Origin: Lysinibacillus sphaericus OT4b.31
Lineage (GTDB): Bacteria; Bacillota; Bacilli; Bacillales_A; Planococcaceae
Direction: 5' to 3'
Assembly: GCF_000392615.1 (NCBI RefSeq)
Contig: NZ_KB933398.1
Location: 3,015,039 to 3,079,038 of the forward strand
DNA: 64,000 bases
In this document: positions 1 through 7,044 of the stretch, one piece after another
Layout: every line of letters begins with the position of its first letter
Position numbering within the stretch: the first letter of the stretch is position 1
Position numbers and translations under genes: made by a program
The notes under the pieces: generated by a model
Databases searched by the model: none
What the model was told of the DNA's origin: nothing
Seen by the model: the letters and a program-made list of their open reading frames with translations, nothing else

Positions 1-964
1 TGGCTTCTTCCTTCTTTTGCGCCTCATCAATCGCTAGATGCAGTCGCACTTGATCCTTCTTTACCTCTAATACGGTCCCTTCAATCGCTGTGCCTGGAAG
101 GGAGGGAATGCTTAGTCTCCCTTGACGAATGCCTGCCTCCGACAGCAAATGGTATTCATAGCTAAGCACACCTCGTTGCATGCGGGCCATGGACTTTGCC
201 ACAACTAGCTCCTTGTTTTGGATCAGGACACGGTCACCAAGTGCTAATGTTTTTTTCGATTCAATTATATACGATACCGTATCCCGCTCCTCCATCGGTC
301 GTTCGATGTCATTGTGTAGCGTATGTAAATAGATGGAGCGATCCTTAGCGATGGTATAGCTAGTAGCGGACAGCTTTTCTACTTGTCCTTCCGGCAGACC
401 AAACCAGAGCTTGGGCGTATCGGCATCTACTGCGGGTACCAGTACCGTGCGAAAATGAGAGGCCATACGCTGTAAGAACTGCCAGTCTGTCTCCTTATAT
501 TGTAATATAAACTGCTTGATAGGAGTAGCCTTTGACGCCGTATCTATGACGTCCGCTCCGGGATGAGCAGCGAGCACTTGCTCAAGCATTTTACTATACG
601 TCAGCTTATCGTGCTGGAAGGAACGCGCATTTCGTTTACAATCTAACGTGAATGTTGACGACACAGCTTCAAGTTCAATTTGATAGACGCCTCTTACCAT
701 ACGAACCGCCACTTCGGTTACTTGTCCCTTAAAAAGTGGGCGCACGCGCTGGCCATTGTTCTTTTGGTAGAGCTCTATACGATCTGCACTACTAGCAAGC
801 TGCAGACAACTATCTTTCTTTTCCTCGGGGATTATTCCCGTAATGGATAACCTTGCATGGTCATTAACGGTTTGTATCAGGCTGATATCATGCAACGTCT
901 GGACTTCATAGGGGGATACGAGATCGAGTTCTCCGTACCCAATCACTTCCTCATACGTCTTCAC
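1..964 (-). CDS. VgrG-like spike protein, second copy, 3' end beyond the window
   Basis: This reading frame is open from a GTG at 964 to the left edge (321 codons, no stop), so the C-terminus is missing. An AGAAGGGA site lies six bases upstream of the GTG, and DUF4280 ends 33 bases before it. The translation aligns by eye along its length with the complete VgrG-like protein at 4075-5499. Shared elements include NDHARLSITGIIPEE, RPLFKGQV, ARSFQHDKLTYSKML and YKETDWQFLQRMASHF, the last being the conserved DWxFLxRLA block of the VgrG/phage gpD family. By family, it should form the trimeric spike hub above the tube and beneath the PAAR-like tip. Two paralogues in one cluster usually means alternative spikes carrying different cargo; that is inference. 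An effector domain could lie in the unseen C-terminus. Confidence 0.85.
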   Translation of the reverse strand, partial: MKTYEEVIGYGELDLVSPYEVQTLHDISLIQTVNDHARLSITGIIPEEKKDSCLQLASSADRIELYQKNNGQRVRPLFKGQVTEVAVRMVRGVYQIELEAVSSTFTLDCKRNARSFQHDKLTYSKMLEQVLAAHPGADVIDTASKATPIKQFILQYKETDWQFLQRMASHFRTVLVPAVDADTPKLWFGLPEGQVEKLSATSYTIAKDRSIYLHTLHNDIERPMEERDTVSYIIESKKTLALGDRVLIQNKELVVAKSMARMQRGVLSYEYHLLSEAGIRQGRLSIPSLPGTAIEGTVLEVKKDQVRLHLAIDEAQKKEEA

Positions 965-997
965 ATGAATTCCCTTCTTTCCTCAGGGGATGGCGGC

Positions 998-1405
998 TTA
1001 TTCCTGACCGTCATCTTCTACTTTAATGGTCCCGCAATAGAGGCACATATTGATAGATTGATTGATGAGTGCGGGGGATTTCTCAATCAACTGATCTGCT
1101 TTGCCATTAATCCATGGCATCGTGATAACAGGTGTGCAGGGCATTGGTGTCAGGACACCGTTATTCGCTGCTGTAGCTGCTGCGACCGTTGGATTGGATA
1201 ATGTTTGGCATAAGCCAAAGGGTTGAATATTGACACCCGGTTTAAAATCCATCGTATTCATCTGTGCCTTGTTCTTCACGTAAACGCCGTGGCTTACGGG
1301 CATCTGTAAACTACTTGTTTGATCTCCCTGAGAGCATGATAATTTGGCGCCTGCTACTACATAGCTGCGCTGCTCGTCGCCCTTTGTTTGCATTTCGTCT
1401 GCCAT
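998..1405 (-). CDS. DUF4280 PAAR-like tip protein
   Basis: This 135-residue protein has the DUF4280 pattern: YVVAGAKLSCSQGD near the N-terminus, an NIQPFGLC segment, MPCTPVITMPW in the middle and CLYCGTIKV at the end. The regularly placed Cys residues and short Gly/Pro-rich strands fit the PAAR-like beta-cone that caps VgrG spikes. An AAGGAAGG ribosome site lies six bases before the ATG. It sits directly upstream of the second VgrG in the same orientation, the usual tip-spike pairing. In other systems such tips sharpen the spike and recruit effectors. No toxin domain is fused here, so any cargo must be a separate protein. Family assignment is firm; function in this species is inferred. Confidence 0.85.
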   Translation of the reverse strand: MADEMQTKGDEQRSYVVAGAKLSCSQGDQTSSLQMPVSHGVYVKNKAQMNTMDFKPGVNIQPFGLCQTLSNPTVAAATAANNGVLTPMPCTPVITMPWINGKADQLIEKSPALINQSINMCLYCGTIKVEDDGQE

Positions 1406-1538
1406 CGAGAACCTTCCTTTCTATATGAATCGTGCATTCGCGTCCGTTTGAAGTGTTTCTTTATTTGCTTAACAAACAGAACTCAAACGTGTGGAGTAAA
1501 TGCCTAGACTTTGATTAGAAAATTTATAGTACCTTGTA

Positions 1539-2276
1539 TCAGAACATTAGAATTTCTTCTTTTTTCTCTTGTCCTTCCTCAAACAACTCTTTATAAATAA
1601 CTTTTTTCTTGCTATCCTCTAGCTGACCAATTGAAATTTGTAACACCTGTTTTGTATTTTCTCCACCCATACGATAGAAATGACCGTTCCATTTGCCTGT
1701 AATTTTTTGTGCATCAGAAGCTACGATTTCCTCTACATATGTTAAGTCACCTAAATCGCTTGTTAGCGTGTTGCCATCCGCACTAATTGTCAGCTCCTTA
1801 ACAATGGAAGCTGTTGGATTTTGAATCGTTGGCTGTTCATCAGCTGTTGTAATGGTGATGTCGCTTTCACCAACTTTTCCAAGCTGGAAGTGTTCATTTG
1901 CCTCTAGTAAAAACTTGTACTCATTTTCTGTAATGCCTAGTTTTTCATCGTAGGGCAGAATCTCGCCTTCAGCTAAGCCACCTACTGTCTCTAAATACCA
2001 TGCTTCATTTTTTGCAAGAGACGCCTGCATAGTTTCTGTGATTTTTTCCATCTTTTCATTTAAATCTGCAGGTAGACCGATTGCCATAACATCCGCTTTG
2101 TATGACCCTTCTGCAAAAATTTTAGCGAGATTCGCTTTGCTATTATCTACTTTTTCTTTAGCTGCGCTTTCCTGTCCAGCTACTTGTTCTTTTTTCTCAC
2201 CTTTTTCAGCTTCATCTGAGCCACAGCCTGCTAGTACTAATGCTGCGAACATAACTGAAATCCATTTGCTTTTCAT
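1539..2276 (-). CDS. Putative lipoprotein of the injection locus
   Basis: The 245-residue product starts with a lipoprotein signal: a short basic N-terminus (MKSKW), a hydrophobic stretch and a lipobox LAGC with the acceptor Cys at residue 18. A charged Lys/Glu/Ala-rich linker (about residues 22-48) follows, then a mixed alpha/beta region without a family I recognise. It should be anchored on the outer face of the membrane. It lies between the Imm11-like gene and DUF4280 in the same orientation and may be part of the same transcript. Possible roles are surface anchor, cargo-specific immunity protein or docking factor; the sequence does not decide. A 133-base gap without a gene separates it from DUF4280. 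Confidence 0.6.
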   Translation of the reverse strand: MKSKWISVMFAALVLAGCGSDEAEKGEKKEQVAGQESAAKEKVDNSKANLAKIFAEGSYKADVMAIGLPADLNEKMEKITETMQASLAKNEAWYLETVGGLAEGEILPYDEKLGITENEYKFLLEANEHFQLGKVGESDITITTADEQPTIQNPTASIVKELTISADGNTLTSDLGDLTYVEEIVASDAQKITGKWNGHFYRMGGENTKQVLQISIGQLEDSKKKVIYKELFEEGQEKKEEILMF

Positions 2277-2294
2277 GATTACTTCTCTCCAAAT

Positions 2295-2870
2295 CTAGTT
2301 ATATGAAATACTGCAATCTGTTCCGCTAAACGTCGCGTTCCATGTTCCCTCAGTTTGCACCTTTAGCAAGCGAATGCCTCGAAAAGCTCGGCGCAGTATG
2401 CTTTCTGCGAGCTCGATATTAACGATGAGATAATCCTCTTTAATACCGGCAATTTTAAAGATGGTATACGGGGCAGCTAACGCCTCATCGATAACCAATT
2501 TTTTCAAAGTTCCATCTAGATGGAACTCTGTTTGAGCTGAAAGACAAGCCACTTGTGGTGGAATGATGAGCCAATATAATACCTGTTTTAACTTGGCCTG
2601 TTCCATTAAAATTACAGGTTTGATTGGTAGTCGAGGTTCGTATTTTTCGACTAATTGTTTAACAGGGTCTGCTAATAGAGCAATAGGCTTTGCGATAAAA
2701 TCGATATAGTCATTGTCATGCTTATTTAAAACTGGGAATTGACGATCAATGTCCTCCAATTCCTCCATTCTTTCCACTGTTAATAATTCTTTTTTGATGA
2801 CTTGGGCTAGACCAATTGGTTCTACAGCATTCGAGATACGATCATCCTGGGATAGAATAAAATAGTTCAT
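2295..2870 (-). CDS. Imm11/DUF1629-like protein
   Basis: The 191-residue product has no signal peptide or membrane segment, so it should be cytoplasmic. From memory of the family, its layout resembles Imm11/DUF1629 proteins: N-terminal YFILSQDDRI, a central DYIDFIAKPI, an LVIDEAL strand near the middle of the C-terminal half and a final ELAESILRRAFRGI helix. Members commonly occur beside polymorphic toxins and PAAR-like or VgrG-like genes. Here it lies between the pentapeptide protein and the lipoprotein. It may be an immunity protein, a cargo adaptor or a structural accessory. No obvious partner toxin is seen next to it, which is unusual for a dedicated immunity gene. Confidence 0.5.
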   Translation of the reverse strand: MNYFILSQDDRISNAVEPIGLAQVIKKELLTVERMEELEDIDRQFPVLNKHDNDYIDFIAKPIALLADPVKQLVEKYEPRLPIKPVILMEQAKLKQVLYWLIIPPQVACLSAQTEFHLDGTLKKLVIDEALAAPYTIFKIAGIKEDYLIVNIELAESILRRAFRGIRLLKVQTEGTWNATFSGTDCSISYN

Positions 2871-2896
2871 CTTCTATAGGCTCCTTTTTACAACAT

Positions 2897-4027
2897 CTAC
2901 TTCCAAATGACATTTGCGGCTTGAAACGGATCAAGCTTCAGATGCTCCCGTGCTTCCTGCGAGAATATAGCCCGCTCTAAATTCGCACCTGCAAAATCAG
3001 TATTTTTTAGCTTCGCCCCGATAAAACAAGCCCCTCGTAAATTAGCCAACTCGAAGTTCGCCCCTTCTAGATTGGCTTCCGTAAAGCGTACTGGAAGATA
3101 ACCTGGCATTTCCCACTTCTCTCGATTAGCAAGACCGCTTGCCCCTTGCACCTGTTGGAAATTAGCCCCCTGTAGCTGGCTATTGCTGAAATCCGCTTCA
3201 TGGATGGCGCTAAAGCTCAAATCTGCTGCCATCAGCTGACTAGCATGTAAGTTAGCGCCAATCAGCAGACTACCTCGCATGTGGCTATGCGATAAATTGG
3301 TTTTTTTGAAAAACGCATAGCGTACATCGAGGCTTTCATAGTTGCCTGCGGATAAATCTAAATTGTTAAAGACCTCATACGGATATTCGTCCTCTAGTTT
3401 TTGGTCAAGCCAAGCCTTAATTTCTTCCGTATCTTTCTTGGAGAAATCATCACTATAAACAACTTCATTTATATCCATATACTCGCCGATACGAATTTCT
3501 ACAGTTTCAGCTCTTTCAAGTGCTAAGTATTGTGGGCATCTGATGATGTCAGGCAGTGCATATCTTGCAAGGCTAATGACATACTGATGAAAAAGAGTGG
3601 CTTCCTGTAACTTGATGCGCTCTATCTCTGCCAGTGTAATCGCGCCCATGAATGTTTTGCTGTACATAGTTAGCTCTTCTATGAATTGCTCTAAAAAACG
3701 AAATGCCCAGTTTGCATCATAGCTCGCTAAAATAGGGTGTAGGTCAAAAAACCATTCTTCATCTGTGCCCTCCACTAGGTAACGATGCTGCCCCTCTAGA
3801 AGCTCTGTTCGTAGCATGGAAAAAGTGATATGTCCGATTGGCCCCTTTTGTTGCTGGGATTGTTGTTGTTGCAACTGTAGACAAATGTTTTGAAAAGATT
3901 TTTGAAAGTCTTCTGCAAGCTCATCTTTAGAAGCTTGAAAAAAATCTTCTAATGCCAATAAATACTTCAATCGTCTTTTTTCTACTTCGGTTTCATAAAA
4001 ATGCTGTAAAATTTCCTGTGCTTGCAT
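2897..4027 (-). CDS. Pentapeptide-repeat protein with helical N-terminal domain
   Basis: The 376-residue protein has two halves. Residues 1 to about 210 are predicted helical, with a Gln-rich stretch (about 53-60) and no signal peptide. From about 220 to 365 it is built of pentapeptide repeats of the A(D/N)Lxx type, for example ANLHASQLMAADLS and ANLEGANFELANLRGA, which fold as a right-handed quadrilateral beta-helix. The gene follows the VgrG-like gene by 47 bases in the same operon. Pentapeptide proteins are frequent in type VI clusters as spike-linked adaptors or cargo. No catalytic motif is visible in the N-terminal half, so an adaptor or cargo carrier is the cautious reading. Confidence 0.7.
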   Translation of the reverse strand: MQAQEILQHFYETEVEKRRLKYLLALEDFFQASKDELAEDFQKSFQNICLQLQQQQSQQQKGPIGHITFSMLRTELLEGQHRYLVEGTDEEWFFDLHPILASYDANWAFRFLEQFIEELTMYSKTFMGAITLAEIERIKLQEATLFHQYVISLARYALPDIIRCPQYLALERAETVEIRIGEYMDINEVVYSDDFSKKDTEEIKAWLDQKLEDEYPYEVFNNLDLSAGNYESLDVRYAFFKKTNLSHSHMRGSLLIGANLHASQLMAADLSFSAIHEADFSNSQLQGANFQQVQGASGLANREKWEMPGYLPVRFTEANLEGANFELANLRGACFIGAKLKNTDFAGANLERAIFSQEAREHLKLDPFQAANVIWK

Positions 4028-4074
4028 ATACGTCTCCTTCTTTCTTTTTGGTCAGAACGTCTCCCATACGGCTG

Positions 4075-5499
4075 TTAATTGGCCTTGACTTCTTTGCCGA
4101 AAATCTGGACATTGCCGTCCATTGTTATTTTACTTTCTTTGCATTTTAATGAAATTTCTTCCTCTGCAGACAAAAGAATTTTCTTACTGGCATTGACAGA
4201 AATATCTGCCGCTGAAATGAGTTTAATGTCCTTCTTGCTAAAAATCTCGATGCCGCTTTCTTCATTTAAGCGGATAAAAATATCGCCATCCTGCGCCGTA
4301 ATGACAATTTCGCTTGGGCTCATCTTAATTTCTTTACCAAAGGCCGTTCGATAGTATTTAGTAGAAGGATCATCGAGCTTATTCGTCGCACTACTATCTA
4401 AATTTTTGCGAATCGAGCTACTTGCAAGCCCCTCTTCTTCTTTATGGCTCGGGAAATATACATGGACATAATCATTGATTTCAGGCATACAATACCAGCC
4501 GCTATGCCCCTCAGCTGTATAGCCAGTCGAGTACAAGAACCAATGTGCTTTTTCCTTATCTTGTTTTTCATCGATAGTTAGATGGACCTTGATATGATCC
4601 TTGGCCACCTCAAGCACTTTACCCTCAATGGACAGACCAGAAATAGCTTGATTAAAGACTTCGCTTTTGTTCATGCCCTTTTTTGTTGAAAGGCTATAAA
4701 TATGTTTTAGCAGCCCATCATTCATGGACGTGGATGCTTCAGCTACATAGAGGGTTTGTTCATTAAACGATACATGATCCCCAATATTGAAGACTTTGTC
4801 CGTCTCCACCTCATAGTAAAGAAAATCATTTTCTTCCATACCTTCATTACCGTTCTCTATATAGAGGAGATAGTCTGCTAGTTTTTTTCTTGTTGTATGG
4901 TGATAGTCTGCAAGCTTACCTTTCGCACTACCAGCAGGAACACCGAAATGAAACTTCGGTTTATCGAAGGTCGCCGCAGGTACTAACCCCGTGTTAAAAC
5001 GAGAGGCAAGTCGTTTTAAAAATTGCCAATCTGTTTCTCGATACTGCATGGTAAATTTGTCTAATTTATCGCCTTTTGTTGCTTCATCAATAATATCGAG
5101 GCCAGGGTAAGCGGGACTCATTAGTTGGAACAAGGATGAGTAGGTCATATCTTTGTGCTGATAGGAGCGACTTTTCGTTTTAATATCAAGTTGATAGCTG
5201 TTTGAGGCAGCCTCTACTTCTAGATAGTAAATATCTCGAACCGCTCTCACTTTTATGCTTAAAATCACACCTTTAAATAAAGGAATGGGATTTCCTTGAT
5301 GATCCAATTGATTGACTGCAATGGCTGCGTTGGCTTCAGTCATTTCGACGTATTTATCTCTTATCTCTTCAGGCACAATACCAGTAAAGCGTAATGTGGC
5401 ATGCTCATTCATTTTCTTTGTCAGTGTAAGCTCTTGGAGACTGACTAGCTCAAAAGGTAAGACCTGTAAATTGTGATACGCTGTGACGGATACGCTCAT
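4075..5499 (-). CDS. VgrG-like spike protein (phage gpD/Pvc8-like)
   Basis: The 474-residue protein has the spike-hub layout. An N-terminal gpD-like half includes the conserved YRETDWQFLKRLASRF block (about residues 152-167). An OB-like middle begins near GLSIEGKVLEVAKDHIKVHL (about 287-306). The C-terminus, about residues 395-474, has the repeating strand pattern EIKMSPSEIVIT, GIEIFSKKDIKLIS and ILLSAEEEISLKC that in VgrG forms the trimeric beta-helix spike. No extra effector domain follows. The ATG overlaps the TAA of the DcrB-like gene (TAATG), so the two are probably translationally coupled, as expected for a spike and its loading chaperone. Confidence 0.88.
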   Translation of the reverse strand: MSVSVTAYHNLQVLPFELVSLQELTLTKKMNEHATLRFTGIVPEEIRDKYVEMTEANAAIAVNQLDHQGNPIPLFKGVILSIKVRAVRDIYYLEVEAASNSYQLDIKTKSRSYQHKDMTYSSLFQLMSPAYPGLDIIDEATKGDKLDKFTMQYRETDWQFLKRLASRFNTGLVPAATFDKPKFHFGVPAGSAKGKLADYHHTTRKKLADYLLYIENGNEGMEENDFLYYEVETDKVFNIGDHVSFNEQTLYVAEASTSMNDGLLKHIYSLSTKKGMNKSEVFNQAISGLSIEGKVLEVAKDHIKVHLTIDEKQDKEKAHWFLYSTGYTAEGHSGWYCMPEINDYVHVYFPSHKEEEGLASSSIRKNLDSSATNKLDDPSTKYYRTAFGKEIKMSPSEIVITAQDGDIFIRLNEESGIEIFSKKDIKLISAADISVNASKKILLSAEEEISLKCKESKITMDGNVQIFGKEVKAN

Positions 5500-6176
5500 T
5501 ACTGTGCCCCTCCATTCATTCCATTAGGAGTAAATTGCAAGGTTTCCATCATCGCCCTTGCGATAGGACGCCAATCCTCAAGATCCTCCTCCATACAATT
5601 GAAAGTACCAATGAGCGCTTGTCCATCTATAGAAGCAAAGAACATTAAATTAAAAATATCGCCATCTATAGCAGGTGTTATCACTTCGATAAAGCCAATT
5701 GTTTTGTCATTAATTTCTATCACATCTGTGTCTAACCATTCCGCTGATGGCTGGGCTTGTTCGAGAACGTCAATCATGTTTTCTTGAAACTCAGCAACCC
5801 CTGCTTCTGTTAAAACATGTGGTGTCATGTTGAAGGCTAGATTGATCGTTGTCGATTCATCTGTATAAATAATATTCGGCCTACGTTCCGAAGGGTATTT
5901 GAGAGATGCCAATTCAGGTAACATGATGGAAAATAGCTTGGGCATTCGTAACGTAATTTTCCCATTCAATATACGTTGGTCGATGACTGGAACATCTTCA
6001 CCATCAATATCTACAAAGTCCTGGTAAAGGTCAATTGCTTGTAGCTCATGCTGTTCCTCCTGTTGAGGTTCCGGCTCATTTTCTTGTAAAGCCGCTTCCT
6101 TTTGGGCTAATTCATGCTTTTCTTGTTCCCGCATTTCATTTCTAAGTGCAAGTATCTTTTCATCTAAAAATTTCAA
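5499..6176 (-). CDS. DcrB/EagR-like (DUF1795-type) putative spike or effector chaperone
   Basis: The 225-residue product begins at a TTG preceded by AAGGTG at a suitable distance. Residues 1-45 are a charged coiled-coil-like segment rich in Glu, Gln and Lys. The rest has the alternating strand/helix order of the DcrB/DUF1795 (Mog1-like) fold, ending in NLMFFASIDGQALIGTF and a final WRPIARAMMETLQF helix. In type VI systems Eag proteins of this fold hold and load effectors onto VgrG. Here the stop codon overlaps the start of the VgrG-like gene. The fold call rests on visual similarity and context; profile comparison would be needed to be certain. No membrane segment is present. Confidence 0.55.
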   Translation of the reverse strand: MKFLDEKILALRNEMREQEKHELAQKEAALQENEPEPQQEEQHELQAIDLYQDFVDIDGEDVPVIDQRILNGKITLRMPKLFSIMLPELASLKYPSERRPNIIYTDESTTINLAFNMTPHVLTEAGVAEFQENMIDVLEQAQPSAEWLDTDVIEINDKTIGFIEVITPAIDGDIFNLMFFASIDGQALIGTFNCMEEDLEDWRPIARAMMETLQFTPNGMNGGAQ

Positions 6177-6228
6177 CCTGTTTCACCTTCCCTTTCTTGA
6201 ACGTATTATCACTAACAGACTTTCATTA

Positions 6229-7014
6229 TTAGTCGACAATCATGCGCTTTGGGCGTCCTAGAGTCTGTCCTGCCTGACGACTGCCGCCCTTTGCTTCCAC
6301 TAAAATACGACTTAAATATTTATGAATTTGTACATTTGTATACGCTTGGTCTTCCAACCCTAGTCGATTGCTAACGTAAAAGTCAATGACATCCCGTTGC
6401 ACACGGTCATGATTTAAACATTCCAGCGCAAATGCTATATCATAGGCATTAGAGGGTCTACTTTTCAAAAGCTCGCGCGCAAAAAATTGTAAAATGATTG
6501 GATGAGATGTACTTTTTTGTACACCTGCATACTGACAGTGAATAAAATTGACCGTATTATATTCAGTAGCTAAATCGTGAAAATCGACATGTTGTGAACG
6601 GAGTCGAGCCCCTGGTTTTAATTTAAAGCGACCTAATTCCAGCTCATTTTTAGCCATTTCCACCGAATCATCGAGAACAATTTGCGTTGTGAAAGATGTA
6701 AAGTCTAATTCATTTACTTCTTCAGCAAATTTTATTTTCACCATCGTTTCATGCCCTGTTGCATGATAGGGCAGCTCGTAATCTGAATGAAGTATATAGA
6801 GATGATCGTTATACTTGACAATTCCCTGGGTAATAATGAGCGATGTTTCAGCTACAAGGACATTAACCCCAGTGATTATGCCATTTGAATAATCCTTAAA
6901 ATACAAATCGAGAAAGTCTCTTGGATAATCACGAAGATTTTCAAGCATTTCTCGTTTTAAAATCCTTCCTTTTTGGAAATGTGGATATTGATTGGCAAAC
7001 ATTCTGTCGTTCAC
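6229..7014 (-). CDS. Unrecognised injection-locus protein, possible baseplate component
   Basis: The 261-residue protein has no signal or membrane helix. Its first part (HFQKGRILKREML, then ITGVNVLVAETSLIITQG and NDHLYILHSDYELPY) is a strand-rich domain. The C-terminal half is helical, followed by a basic tail ending GRPKRMIVD. The N-terminal HFQ...ML followed by a short beta-rich region is loosely reminiscent of the TssK baseplate adaptor, but this is a weak visual hint. It has a GGAGAGGGG ribosome site and lies 30 bases after the Hsp70-like gene and 52 before the DcrB-like gene. Its place between the core and the spike genes suggests a baseplate or connector role. I do not recognise a family. 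Confidence 0.5.
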   Translation of the reverse strand: MNDRMFANQYPHFQKGRILKREMLENLRDYPRDFLDLYFKDYSNGIITGVNVLVAETSLIITQGIVKYNDHLYILHSDYELPYHATGHETMVKIKFAEEVNELDFTSFTTQIVLDDSVEMAKNELELGRFKLKPGARLRSQHVDFHDLATEYNTVNFIHCQYAGVQKSTSHPIILQFFARELLKSRPSNAYDIAFALECLNHDRVQRDVIDFYVSNRLGLEDQAYTNVQIHKYLSRILVEAKGGSRQAGQTLGRPKRMIVD

Positions 7015-7044
7015 CCCTCTCCTCTATTTCAATATTGATGTGAC

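Noticed and set aside
857..1201. 114-residue plus-strand frame
   Set aside because: It is antisense to the second VgrG and DUF4280, whose frames are strongly supported by homology.
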